A DNA stretch of 64,000 bases from Acidobacteriaceae bacterium. GTDB taxonomy: Bacteria > Acidobacteriota > Terriglobia > Terriglobales > Acidobacteriaceae. The stretch is taken from assembly GCA_003132405.1 (NCBI GenBank), contig PKXQ01000121.1, positions 38,361-102,360 of the forward strand, written 5' to 3'. The notes beneath the pieces were generated by a model. That model was given only the letters and a program-made list of their open reading frames with translations. It did not search any database and was not told the DNA's origin. Numbering within the stretch: position 1 is the stretch's first letter; each line of letters starts with the position of its first letter. Positions 25,458-34,325 of the stretch are shown here, piece after piece. The position numbers and the translations under genes are program-made.

Positions 25458-26231
25458 TTAAATCTCCGCGCCCTCCTGCATGAATGGCATGCGGGCAAGG
25501 ATTTCCGCCGCCTGCTCCAGCAGTCTCAGGTCTTCATTGGTGAAGTCTGCGCCGGCGACCGATGTATCCAGGCCCTTTCGCGAAACCTGCGCCACTCCAA
25601 TCACGGTTCCGCCCGTGGGAGCGACAGGGACCGACATAATCTTTTGAATCGGCATTTGTTCCTGACTGCGATCTTCTTCCTGAGCGGAGGCGCCGAGTTT
25701 GACTGATTCAAACAGGCTGACATGTTTTACGTGCATGAAAGAATTCGAAATAAACGAGGTGCGAGTCGCTGCCGTCCGCGCCGCAACGGCCGAACCGCTC
25801 AGCGGCAGCACGCCAGCGGAACGCAGTTCGGGCGGAAAGATAAACCGCAGAGTGCCCTTGTCCAATCGAAGCAGGGCTACTTCGCTGCGGCGCACACGCA
25901 AAATCTGGGCGAGTTTGAGGCTCGCTCGGTCCGAAGTCGGCGATTCGGAAATCATTTCCTCCAATTCACTGAGGCGGGCCTTGGCGACAGCGACCCCGCT
26001 CCCTTGACTGCCGGTTGATGACATAGATATAGCCTTCGGATTCTCATCCATGTTGCGGGTAAGAGTAATTTTCGACAAGTTACGAGAGTACTTGCCGCTT
26101 TCCAGGTCTTCCACCCTCCCACATGGTTTCGAAAATGGCGTCTTCGATTGTTCGGATTCATTAATTTCAGGCAGTTCGCGGCACAATTCCACAGCCGTTC
26201 GCGTTATATTTAAGTACATAATCGTTGCCAC
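25458..26231 (-). CDS. GAF-domain protein
   Basis: A 257-residue soluble protein. The first 85 residues are low in structure. From about 90 to 250 the sequence reads as a GAF domain: ARLSELEEMISES, ILRVRRSEVALLRLDKGTLRF, a strand/loop with IQKIMSVPVAPTGGTVIGVAQV, and the closing helix FTNEDLRLLEQAAEILARM. No output domain is attached, so it may sense a small ligand or bind a partner kinase; relatives with the same architecture occur in Acidobacteria. It is divergent from the DUF2934 gene with about 90 bp between. The start (26231, or 26219) is uncertain. Confidence 0.72.
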   Translation of the reverse strand: MATIMYLNITRTAVELCRELPEINESEQSKTPFSKPCGRVEDLESGKYSRNLSKITLTRNMDENPKAISMSSTGSQGSGVAVAKARLSELEEMISESPTSDRASLKLAQILRVRRSEVALLRLDKGTLRFIFPPELRSAGVLPLSGSAVAARTAATRTSFISNSFMHVKHVSLFESVKLGASAQEEDRSQEQMPIQKIMSVPVAPTGGTVIGVAQVSRKGLDTSVAGADFTNEDLRLLEQAAEILARMPFMQEGAEI

Positions 26232-26319
26232 TTGAAGGACAGCGACTATCGAGGAATGTATGTCGCTGATTTACCGTGTAACACCATTTCTAAATTTGGG
26301 TATCTGTAAGGAGTACTGT

Positions 26320-26661
26320 ATGCCTCGAAAAACAAACGGAAACATGACTAGCAGTCGCAGCAAGAAAACGGCGGGCGGGGTCCCTCCAGCCGAAGTGCAG
26401 GTCGCACCCGAACTCGGCAAAGAAGTTCCCAAAGGAGCCCCAAAGAACGGAAAGCCGGCCAATGTAGTTCCTATAAATCTGAATCTCGAAGATCAGATTC
26501 GCCGCCGCGCCTATGAACTCTACCTGGAGCGCAGGGCAACTGCCGGCCGCGAAAGTGGAAATGAAAATCAGGATTGGTTGATGGCGGAACGAGAAATTCG
26601 CTCCCGTCTTGGCAGTCAAGTCCAGGCATTCGGCGCGGCTGCCGGCGAAGTCCGGCGTTAA
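26320..26661 (+). CDS. DUF2934 domain protein
   Basis: A 113-residue basic protein. After a lysine/proline-rich tail, residues about 63-98 match DUF2934: QIRRRAYELYLERRATAGRE then NQDWLMAEREI. The function is unknown; short DUF2934 proteins are numerous in Acidobacteria and rhizobia. The frame opens at 26260, but the ATG at 26320 has an AAGGAG box 7 bp before it and starts the family-typical MPRK. A GC hairpin without T-run follows. Confidence 0.8.
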   Translation: MPRKTNGNMTSSRSKKTAGGVPPAEVQVAPELGKEVPKGAPKNGKPANVVPINLNLEDQIRRRAYELYLERRATAGRESGNENQDWLMAEREIRSRLGSQVQAFGAAAGEVRR

Positions 26662-26684
26662 TGTCCAACGCTAGTTCTGACGCC

Positions 26685-26700
26685 CGCCCTCCCCAGGGCG
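26685..26700. terminator. GC hairpin between convergent genes
   Basis: CGCCCT-CCCC-AGGGCG (26685-26700), 24 bp after the DUF2934 stop and 52 bp before the outer-membrane-factor stop on the other strand. There is no T-run, so it is only a weak bidirectional terminator candidate. Confidence 0.35.
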
Positions 26701-26751
26701 GCGCCGTGGGGATCTACATTAATCTGGGGGTTGACTACGGATGCAGCGGAA

Positions 26752-28272
26752 TTACTGCTGGACAGCCTGAATCAGCGCAGGCCTCACCTGTTCATGCTGA
26801 ATTTCGGAGGCGTCCCACGCGCCTCCGAGCGCCTTCACCAGATAGACAGAAGTGGTCATCTGCTGGCCGAGTAACTGCGTCGCCAGGCGTTCGTTAGTCA
26901 GCAGCGTCGATTGCGCCGTAATCACATCGAGATAAGTTGTCACTCCGCCAACGTAACGGTTGTTGGCGAGTTCGAGCGCGCGCCGCGAATCGGCCACGGC
27001 TGCCTGCTGTGTCTTCGCAGCCTGATCGAGCATAGCCAGGCCTGAGAGTCCGTCCTCCACCTGTTGAAACGCCTCTAGCACCGATTCCCGATAGTTCGCG
27101 ACTGATTCGTCATAGGCCGCGCGGGTCGACGCCAGGTTGGCGCGATTGCGTCCACCGTTGAAAATCGGTTGCAAAACGTCTCCGCCGAGCGACCACAAGG
27201 CGCTCGGTCCGCTGAAGAGTGTGCCGATGTCGCGGCTTTCCCAGCCGGCTCCGCCCGACAGCGTGATGTGCGGATAGAACGCAGTCATCGCGATCCCAAC
27301 CTGCGCATTTTCGTAAGCCATCTGGCGCTCGCTCGTGGCAACGTCAGGCCGCCGCTCCAGTATCTCCGAGGGAACTCCAGTCGGAATCGCGGGAGGCATG
27401 GCATCTAACGGCGCGACTGGCAGGCTGAAAACCGACGCGGCTTTGCCCGTCAGCACCGCGATGGCGTGTTCGTATTGCGCCCGCTGCTGCAGCACCAACT
27501 GAAGCTGCGTTGCAGTCGAATCGAGAAGCGCCGCCTGCTGCGCCACTTCCAGCCCATTGGCAACTCCGCCTTCATGCCGATGATTGACCAGGTCCATTCC
27601 TTTTTGCTGAATTTCAACCGACTTCTTTACCACTCCCGCTTCCCGGTCGAGTTCGCGCAGATTGAAATAGTCGGCGGCGAGTTCAGCAGTCAGCACCAGG
27701 CGAACATTTTCCAGGTCGGCCGCGCTCCCCTGCAGCGACGCATTGGCCGCTTCCAGAGTGCGACGCACGCGCCCAAATAAATCAAGTTCGTAGCTCACGT
27801 TAAACGGGACGGTAAAGACATTCTCAGTGTCGGGCGTGAGCGGAAGCAGACTGCCCTCAAGCGGACGGTTGCCAGAGAGCCGTACGCGATGGCCGCTCGG
27901 ATCGGTGCTGACCACGGGAAAGTAGGCCGAGGATGCGATCCGCGCCTGCGCTCGCGCCTGCGCCAGACGATCCTGAGCAGCCGACAGCGATTGATTTGCC
28001 TGGAGAACATCCTGCTCTAGGCCGTCGAGTTGCGCATCATGAAATATCTGCCACCATGCGCCCTTCGGAATCGCGTCCTTAGGAGCGGCGGCCTGCCACG
28101 GCCCTTCGCCCTTCCAAGTGTCGGGAACCTGAGCAGTGGGCCGCTTATATCGCGGCCCAACCGTGCAGCCCAGACTACCGGCCAAAGTACCGGCCAAGCT
28201 ACAAGCCATGAGCAACCCGGCGACCCAAGTACTTTTCAACTTACCAGTGTTGATCGGAAACGGATGCTTCAC
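26752..28272 (-). CDS. Outer-membrane efflux lipoprotein (NodT/OprM family)
   Basis: A 506-residue TolC-like channel. The N-terminus has a lipoprotein signal with lipobox LGC (cysteine after about 35 residues), then the NodT opening VGPRYKRPTAQVPDTW and WWQIFHDAQLDGLEQ. Two OEP repeats with long coiled helices follow (NQSLSAAQDRLAQARAQARI; YDESVANYRESVLEAFQQVE), ending with LDVITAQSTLLTNERLATQ. It forms the outer-membrane exit duct of a tripartite pump with the two genes upstream; its ATG overlaps the adaptor stop by 4 bp. Confidence 0.93.
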   Translation of the reverse strand: MKHPFPINTGKLKSTWVAGLLMACSLAGTLAGSLGCTVGPRYKRPTAQVPDTWKGEGPWQAAAPKDAIPKGAWWQIFHDAQLDGLEQDVLQANQSLSAAQDRLAQARAQARIASSAYFPVVSTDPSGHRVRLSGNRPLEGSLLPLTPDTENVFTVPFNVSYELDLFGRVRRTLEAANASLQGSAADLENVRLVLTAELAADYFNLRELDREAGVVKKSVEIQQKGMDLVNHRHEGGVANGLEVAQQAALLDSTATQLQLVLQQRAQYEHAIAVLTGKAASVFSLPVAPLDAMPPAIPTGVPSEILERRPDVATSERQMAYENAQVGIAMTAFYPHITLSGGAGWESRDIGTLFSGPSALWSLGGDVLQPIFNGGRNRANLASTRAAYDESVANYRESVLEAFQQVEDGLSGLAMLDQAAKTQQAAVADSRRALELANNRYVGGVTTYLDVITAQSTLLTNERLATQLLGQQMTTSVYLVKALGGAWDASEIQHEQVRPALIQAVQQ

Positions 28273-29522
28273 GAGTGCGCATCTCCTGCGCTCTGCTTGG
28301 CGACATGTACTTGCTGGCCATCCTCGAGTGAGTCGGAGGGATTAATAATGATCTGATCGCTCGGCTCAATACCGCCCAGAATTTCCAGGGTGGCACCGAA
28401 GTCGCGTCCAATATTGATCGGGCGCAAATGAACTTTGCCGTCCTTGTCGACTACCGCAACCTGCGCTCCCTGGGCGCGGAAGAGCATCGCATTCACGGGA
28501 ATCGTAATCCTCGGAACCGATGTTCCGGTCGCAAAATGCACCTGGCCGAATGAGCCCGGCAGCAGCTTGCCATCTTTGTTCGGGACATCGACTTCCGTAT
28601 TTAACGTGCGCGTCGCGGGATCGATGGCGTCGGCGGTGCGCACCACTGTCCCAACAAATTTCTGTCCGGGAAATTCTTGCAGCGTGACGTCCGCCTTCAT
28701 CCCCGCTTTTATGTTTGGCGCGTACGCCTGCGGAACGCTCACATAAACGCGCAGCGGATCGACGCGCGCGATATCGAATAACTCTCTTCCCGCAGCTTGC
28801 GCTCCGGAATTGATGAGCGCGCCAGGGTCGACATTGCGCTTCGTAAGCACGCCAGAAAACGGCGCATATACATTTTTAAAAGACTCAAGTTCTTCGAGGC
28901 GCCGGACGTTCGCATCCGCGGCAGCCAGGTTAGCCAGAGCCTGCTGATAGCCGCTTGCCTGCTGGTCGGCCTCCTGCTGCGATACTGAGTCGGTCTTCCG
29001 CAGATTAGCCCAGCGGTCGGCGGAGATCTTCGCCAATCCCAACGCGGCCTTGATCTGTTCGCGAGCGGCACGAGCCTGGGAGAGTTCCTGGTCAACTTCC
29101 GGAGTATCGATCGCCGCCAGCAATTCGCCCTTCTCAACTTTGCTGCCAATGTCCTTGTACCAGCGCAACAGGTATCCATTGGTGCGAGCGAAAATCGGGG
29201 ATTCGATAAAGGCCTGCAAATTTCCGGGCAGTACAAGTTCGTCGTTGCCGGGCTCGGATTGAGGCTGCACCACCGCAACCGTTGGAACAGCGGTCGCGTC
29301 CGTTTCTTTGGCCAGCGCGTCGGACTCGCTCTTGCGATTGATGAATGTGACTACGCCCGCGGTGATCAGGACAAGCAGAACCGCGCCCACCAAAGTCTTT
29401 GCCCTTCCCGCCGGAGCCGGCCCTGTCGCGCCGGGTTGATAGTTGTCGGAGTGAACGGGATCTGAAGAGATTGGCCGCATCTCGTTCTGCTCGGTGGTTC
29501 CGGGCGACAATTGCACTGGCAT
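28269..29522 (-). CDS. RND periplasmic adaptor (membrane fusion protein)
   Basis: A 417-residue adaptor. One N-terminal membrane helix (LVGAVLLVLITAGVVTFI) is followed by a biotinyl-lipoyl-like half domain (IFARTNGYLLRWYKDIGSK), an alpha-hairpin (ELSQARAAREQIKAALGLA), the returning half with FSGVLTKRNVDPGALI, and beta-barrel and proximal domains. It links the inner-membrane RND pump to the outer-membrane channel. I chose ATG at 29522 (GGAG box 8 bp upstream) over the TTG at 29537. It is the middle gene of a three-gene operon, 21 bp after the pump and overlapping the channel gene. Confidence 0.92.
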   Translation of the reverse strand: MPVQLSPGTTEQNEMRPISSDPVHSDNYQPGATGPAPAGRAKTLVGAVLLVLITAGVVTFINRKSESDALAKETDATAVPTVAVVQPQSEPGNDELVLPGNLQAFIESPIFARTNGYLLRWYKDIGSKVEKGELLAAIDTPEVDQELSQARAAREQIKAALGLAKISADRWANLRKTDSVSQQEADQQASGYQQALANLAAADANVRRLEELESFKNVYAPFSGVLTKRNVDPGALINSGAQAAGRELFDIARVDPLRVYVSVPQAYAPNIKAGMKADVTLQEFPGQKFVGTVVRTADAIDPATRTLNTEVDVPNKDGKLLPGSFGQVHFATGTSVPRITIPVNAMLFRAQGAQVAVVDKDGKVHLRPINIGRDFGATLEILGGIEPSDQIIINPSDSLEDGQQVHVAKQSAGDAHS

Positions 29523-29543
29523 AAGGTCGATCTCCAACTTCTT

Positions 29544-32500
29544 CTACTTATTTGCTTCTGCCAACCGCTGCTCGCGGCGGCCATGAATAATCGTAAATAC
29601 GCTGGGCACAAAAAATAACGTTGCCACAGTCGCGAAAAGTAGCCCGCCGATCACTGCGCGGCCTAGCGGCGCGTTCTGCTCGCCGCCTTCGCCGAAGCCT
29701 AACGCCATCGGCACCATGCCGATAATCATGGCGAGCGCAGTCATGATCACAGGGCGCATGCGTGTGTAGCCCGCTTCGAGCGCCGCTTGCAGCGCGGGCG
29801 CTCCCGCATTCATGCGATCTCGCGAAAAGGAAACCAGCAGAATCGAATTCGCGGTGGCAACTCCCATGCACATGACCGCGCCTGTCAGTGACGGAACGCT
29901 GAGCGTCGTGCGCGTAATCAGCAGGAACCAGCAGATACCCGCCAGCGCTCCCGGCAACGCCGTGATGATGATGAAGGGATCAAGCCATGACTGAAAGTTG
30001 ACCACGATTAAGAGATAGACGAGCACGATCGCGCCGAGTAAGCCAAACCCCAGCCCAAAGAATGAAGATTTCATGGTTTGCACCTGACCGCGAACCACGA
30101 GGGTAGTGCCGCGCGGCAAATGGTCCTCGAATGGCTTGAGCGCTTTCATGATGTCCGAGGCAACTCCTCCTAAATCGCGCCCCTGTGTGCTGGCATATAC
30201 GTCGATAACGGGCTGCACGTTGTAATGATTCACAACCGCGGGACGCGTGACTGGCTTCAGTTGGGCGAGATTGCCCAGGACTTGCGGCGGCTCGCTGCCG
30301 TTCGTGACCGGAGTGTTCATCAAATCTTGCAAGGAAGTCTCCCGATACTGCGGCGCCTGAATTGCGATCGGATAGGTAACACCGTTGCTTCGGTTCAGCC
30401 AGAAATTAGGCGCGGTTTGAAAACTTCCGCTCAAACTAATCAACACACTTTGCGCGACATTGTTGGCAGTCAGCCCCACCTGGTTGATGCGGGTGCGATC
30501 CATATCGAGGTATATGGTGGGCAGGCTCATCATCTGCTGCACGTGCACATCTGCGGTCCCCGGAATCAGGCGTAAACGGTTCGCAATCCTCTGCCCAATG
30601 TCGTAGTTCGTGGCCATGTTGGCGCCTACGATTTGAATATCGACCGGCGCAGGCAATCCGAAGTTCAAAATCTGCGACACGATGTCGGCAGGCTGGAAAA
30701 AGAACTCCACGCCCGGAAAACGCGCTGGCAGCTCGCGACGCAATCGGCGCACATACTGCGCCGTGGGGTGGTGGTGTTCCGGATTCAGCGCAATCAGAAC
30801 CTCCGCGTCGTTCGTCCCAATCACGCCTGAACTGCTGTACGAGAGATTGATGCTTGAGTAGGGCAGTCCGATGTTATCGAGCACGGTCTGCAGCTCTTCT
30901 TTCGGAATCTCGCTGCGGAGTACGTCTTCCACTTCATCGCACAGCCGCGCCGTCTCCTCCACACGCAGTCCGGGCCGGGCGCGAAAGTGCAACCGGATCA
31001 ATCCCGCATCCACTTGCGGGAAAAAATCCTGCCCCAGAAAGAAAACCAGACCCAGCGACAAGACGCAGAAGACCGCAAATCCGATCGCGAATAGTCCGCG
31101 GTGTTCGAGGGTTGTTTCCAGTAATTGCTGATAGCCGCCGCGCACTCTTTCGAACCAGTGCTCAAACCCCCGCTGTAATTTTGCCAGGAAGTTTGTCGGC
31201 TCGAGCGCGCGATGCTCGTGTCCGCGCATGATAAACATCACCATGGTCGGAATCAGCGTTCGCGACAGCAGGTACGACGCGAGCATGGCGAAACAAACCG
31301 CCTCGGCCATCGGCACAAAAAGAAACTTCGCAACGCCGGCAAGAAAGAACATCGGCACAAACACAATGCAAATGCAGAGCGTCGACACGAAGGCGGGCAC
31401 GGCCACCTGCTGCGCGCCGTCAAGGATGGCCTGCTTCATCTCTTTGCCCATGGCGAGATTGCGCTCGATGTTTTCGATCTCGACGGTAGCATCATCAACG
31501 AGAATGCCCACAGCGAGCGCAAGTCCACCGAGGGTCATAATGTTGATCGTTTGGCCGAGCGCGCTCAACAAAATCACAGAGACAAAAATGGATAGCGGAA
31601 TCGAGACGGCGATGATAACGGTTGGCCGCCAGTCACCGAGGAAAAGCAGAATCATGGCAGCGGTCAGGCAGGCTGCGATGAGGCCTTCCCGCAAAACTCC
31701 GTTAATGGACGCGCGCACGAAAACCGACTGGTCGAAAAGAGCTTTGATATTCAATTCGGGCGGCAGGGTCCTTAGCGCGATTGGCAACAATGCCTTGATG
31801 GCATTGACCACGGTCAGCGTGGAGGAGCCACCCAACTTGTACATCGACATCAGAACGCCGCGGGTGCCATCCTGCCGCACAATGTTGGTTTGGGGAATGA
31901 ACCCATCTCGTACGTGCGCCACGTCGCGCAGATAAAGGGTCGACGAGTTGGTGGTCTTCACCGGCAGATCGTTCAGCTCGGCGATGGTTTGCGGATCGCC
32001 GTTCATCTCCACGTTGTACTCAGTGGGTCCGATCTTTGTGGTGCCCGCGGGAAGAATCAGATTTTGCGCCGCCACCGCATTGACAATATCGGCGGGCGAC
32101 AACCCATAAGTCTGCAATTTAACCGGATCGAGGTCGACCTGAATTTGGCGGGGCTTGCCGCCATACGGATACGGTGTAGCCGCACCCTGCACTGTGGTTA
32201 ACTGTGTGCGCAGAAAATTGTTGCCCAGGTCGAATAACTGTTGCTCGGGAAGCGTCTTGCTGCTTAGCCCAAGTTGCACGATCGGCGTCGTCGATGCGGT
32301 ATAGGTAATGACCAGTGGAGGCGTCGTTCCCGGCGGCAATCCGCGCAGCACGGTCTGGCACATCGCAGTCACTTGCGTCATCGCCATCGAAAGATTAACG
32401 TTCGGCCGGAAGAAAATTTTGATTACGGCCTTTCCCGGCACCGATAACGATTCCTGGTGCTCAATGTCGTTGACCGTGACCGTGAATCCGCGCTCGGAGT

Positions 32501-32696
32501 TGCTAACGATTCGGTCCGCCATCTCGCTCGGCGACATCCCGTCGAAGCTCCAGACGACGCTGACGACGGGGATGTTGATGTCAGGAAAAATGTCGACCGG
32601 CGTGCGCAGGATGGTGACCGGCGTCAGGATGATGATGAGCAGTGCCATCACCACAAACGTATAAGGGCGGCGAAGCGCTAATGCGACTATCCACAT
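29544..32696 (-). CDS. RND-family multidrug efflux permease (HAE1/AcrB-like)
   Basis: A 1050-residue inner-membrane proton antiporter with the duplicated RND layout: helix 1, a large periplasmic loop, helices 2-7, the second loop, and helices 8-12. Helix 4 has the proton-relay aspartates (GILVDDATVEIENIERN). The permease differs from classical AcrB in its porter loops (PVDIFPDINIPVVSVVWSF, TTPPLVITYTAST), resembling a group common in Acidobacteria and Bacteroidetes. The substrate is unknown; likely drugs, solvents or plant compounds. It is transcribed first in the operon, divergent from a TetR regulator 160 bp away, which probably controls it. Confidence 0.94.
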   Translation of the reverse strand: MWIVALALRRPYTFVVMALLIIILTPVTILRTPVDIFPDINIPVVSVVWSFDGMSPSEMADRIVSNSERGFTVTVNDIEHQESLSVPGKAVIKIFFRPNVNLSMAMTQVTAMCQTVLRGLPPGTTPPLVITYTASTTPIVQLGLSSKTLPEQQLFDLGNNFLRTQLTTVQGAATPYPYGGKPRQIQVDLDPVKLQTYGLSPADIVNAVAAQNLILPAGTTKIGPTEYNVEMNGDPQTIAELNDLPVKTTNSSTLYLRDVAHVRDGFIPQTNIVRQDGTRGVLMSMYKLGGSSTLTVVNAIKALLPIALRTLPPELNIKALFDQSVFVRASINGVLREGLIAACLTAAMILLFLGDWRPTVIIAVSIPLSIFVSVILLSALGQTINIMTLGGLALAVGILVDDATVEIENIERNLAMGKEMKQAILDGAQQVAVPAFVSTLCICIVFVPMFFLAGVAKFLFVPMAEAVCFAMLASYLLSRTLIPTMVMFIMRGHEHRALEPTNFLAKLQRGFEHWFERVRGGYQQLLETTLEHRGLFAIGFAVFCVLSLGLVFFLGQDFFPQVDAGLIRLHFRARPGLRVEETARLCDEVEDVLRSEIPKEELQTVLDNIGLPYSSINLSYSSSGVIGTNDAEVLIALNPEHHHPTAQYVRRLRRELPARFPGVEFFFQPADIVSQILNFGLPAPVDIQIVGANMATNYDIGQRIANRLRLIPGTADVHVQQMMSLPTIYLDMDRTRINQVGLTANNVAQSVLISLSGSFQTAPNFWLNRSNGVTYPIAIQAPQYRETSLQDLMNTPVTNGSEPPQVLGNLAQLKPVTRPAVVNHYNVQPVIDVYASTQGRDLGGVASDIMKALKPFEDHLPRGTTLVVRGQVQTMKSSFFGLGFGLLGAIVLVYLLIVVNFQSWLDPFIIITALPGALAGICWFLLITRTTLSVPSLTGAVMCMGVATANSILLVSFSRDRMNAGAPALQAALEAGYTRMRPVIMTALAMIIGMVPMALGFGEGGEQNAPLGRAVIGGLLFATVATLFFVPSVFTIIHGRREQRLAEANK

Positions 32697-32839
32697 AAGA
32701 CGGACAAAATCAGGCTAGCGAACTGCTGTTGGAGAAACGTGAAAGCGAAAACCAATTATCTCGCCAGGGTGAAACCAAACCCCATATCGGCTACCGCGTT
32801 AAAAATTAAGATTCAAAACAGTACGTATCGGATTTAAAT

Positions 32840-32845
32840 TATAAT
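32840..32845 (+). promoter_or_regulatory. Predicted -10 element of the tetR gene
   Basis: A consensus TATAAT lies 11 bp before the ATG at 32857 in an AT-rich stretch. A -35 match is poor. If used, the leader would be only about 5 nt. The 160-bp interval to the RND operon should also carry the operator; I see no clear long palindrome. Confidence 0.4.
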
Positions 32846-32856
32846 AGACTTCAGTC

Positions 32857-33522
32857 ATGGCTCAAAATCACGTTCGGTCCGCCGGGATGCGGAACGGAAG
32901 TAACGGACGAAACGGCAGCAATGGAACTGCCCCGAAACGGACGCCCGGGCGACCGCGCAGCGAAGAGTCGCGGCAGTCGATCCTGCGCAGCACGCTCAAA
33001 CTCCTCAAGCAGGAAGGCGGCTTCCCCGACCTCTGCATAGAGGCTATCGCCGCCGACGCCAACGTAGGCAAAACAACTGTCTACCGTTGGTGGCCAACCA
33101 AAGCTGCTCTCGTCGCCGATGCATTCTCGGCCAGCGCGGAGCAGGAACTCCAGTTCCCGAATACCGGCTCCGTCTATACCGACATGCGATTGCAGATGCG
33201 CGGATTGATCCGCATCTTCCGTTCGCAGCGCGGAAAGGTCGTGGCGGCGTTGCTCGCGGGTGGGCAATCCGATCCCGAATTGCTCGAGGCCTATCGCGAC
33301 CGATTTCTGTGGCCGAGACGCAGACAAGCCTATCAAACGCTGCAGCGCGGCGTTGATCGCGGAGAACTACCCGCCGGCAGCAACTTCGACCGCATCCTCG
33401 ACACGCTCTATGGGCCAATTTTGATGCGCTTTCTAATTCGCCACGTCAAGCTCGAAGAGAGCTTTGCCGACGAAGTCTGCGGCTTGGTGCTAAAGGGTCT
33501 CGATCACAAAGCAGCGCGCTAG
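32857..33522 (+). CDS. TetR/AcrR family transcriptional regulator
   Basis: A 221-residue dimeric repressor. A low-complexity Asn/Gly/Ser leader (about 30 residues) precedes GRPRSEESRQSILRSTL and the TetR helix-turn-helix IEAIAADANVGKTTVYRWWP at about 62-82. The rest is the ligand-binding helical domain ending in a TetR_C-like segment (LDTLYGPILMRFLIRHV). It is divergent from the RND efflux operon, the normal place for its local repressor; inducing compounds are unknown. Confidence 0.92.
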   Translation: MAQNHVRSAGMRNGSNGRNGSNGTAPKRTPGRPRSEESRQSILRSTLKLLKQEGGFPDLCIEAIAADANVGKTTVYRWWPTKAALVADAFSASAEQELQFPNTGSVYTDMRLQMRGLIRIFRSQRGKVVAALLAGGQSDPELLEAYRDRFLWPRRRQAYQTLQRGVDRGELPAGSNFDRILDTLYGPILMRFLIRHVKLEESFADEVCGLVLKGLDHKAAR

Positions 33523-33636
33523 AGCCAGGTTCGCGCCAAGTCGTTTACCTGCTGAAACTTACCGTTCAATCGCTAAATCCTGCCAATCCCTGACCAACCT
33601 TGCGCGAATCGGTCGCCGGGGTTAAAATCGAATTGC

Positions 33637-33676
33637 GACCGAAACAGTCGGAGTTTTATCCGACCATATCGGTCGG
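33637..33676. promoter_or_regulatory. Inverted CCGAC/GTCGG sites upstream of iscR
   Basis: CCGACC-ATATC-GGTCGG is at 33660-33676. Just before it GACCGA-AACA-GTCGG (33637-33651) repeats the half-site, and a further GGCCGACG lies at 33682. The series ends 14 bp before the iscR ATG. It is a plausible autoregulatory operator for the Rrf2 protein, but the sequence does not match the E. coli IscR consensus. Confidence 0.55.
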
Positions 33677-33697
33677 CATTTGGCCGACGTTACGCAG

Positions 33698-34165
33698 ATG
33701 CTGAAGCTGACGAAAAAAGCGGATTACGGCCTCATGGCCATGAAGCATTTGGCTGAGCACGCTGATCAGGGCGCATGCAGCGCGAAGGATGTTGCGGAGG
33801 CCTATGGCATCCCGCAAGAGGCCCTGGCCAAAATTCTGCAACGCCTGGCGAAGGTCGGATTGATTCGCTCGCAACACGGTATGAACGGCGGTTACACGCT
33901 GACCCGCGACCCGAAGACGATTTCCGCTTTCGAAGTAATTAAAGCGATCGACGGGCCGTTGTTCATTACTTCGTGCGTAACCGTGCGCGGCGAATGCGGA
34001 CAGAGCGATCGATGCACGATTCGCGAGCCCCTGCGCAAAGTGAATGAAAGCATCGAGCAGGTTCTGAGAAACATTAAAATTTCTCAGATGAAAGAAGAGC
34101 CGGAAGTTCTCCACGTCCGCGAGACGGAGACGAAGAAGCCGGTGGAACTGGTAACGATTTCGTAG
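33698..34165 (+). CDS. iscR: Rrf2-family iron-sulfur regulator (IscR-like)
   Basis: A 155-residue protein. The winged helix-turn-helix covers residues 1-75 (MLKLTKKADYGLMAMKHLAE; AKILQRLAKVGLIRSQHGMN GGY). The 2Fe-2S ligands are Cys93, Cys100 and Cys106, with spacing close to IscR (92, 98, 104). In E. coli IscR represses the isc operon when it carries a cluster. Being first in a complete isc operon here makes the same feedback role likely. The frame opens at TTG 33680, inside the operator repeats; the ATG at 33698 gives the family start. Confidence 0.92.
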   Translation: MLKLTKKADYGLMAMKHLAEHADQGACSAKDVAEAYGIPQEALAKILQRLAKVGLIRSQHGMNGGYTLTRDPKTISAFEVIKAIDGPLFITSCVTVRGECGQSDRCTIREPLRKVNESIEQVLRNIKISQMKEEPEVLHVRETETKKPVELVTIS

Positions 34166-34217
34166 CACAGGTTTTGGGCAGGACACAAGTTTTGGGTAGA
34201 GCATTGAGGTTTTGGGT

Positions 34218-34296
34218 AGGGCACGGCTTCAAGAGCCTGCCCTGAGCGGAGCCGAAGGGTGCCGTTCGAGGCAGAAAAAATCGGGGCTTTAGCCCC
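34218..34296. repeat. Composite REP-like element between iscR and iscS
   Basis: GGCACGGCTTC (34220) and its counterpart GGTGCCG (34258) are separated by a copy of the CCTGCCCTGAGCG...GAAGGG element (34236-34259), as if one repeat were inserted in the loop of another. GGGGCTTTAGCCCC (34283-34296) follows, just before the iscS ribosome site. Confidence 0.75.
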
Positions 34297-34325
34297 TGAG
34301 GGATAGAGTTTAGGAGAGAGCAATC

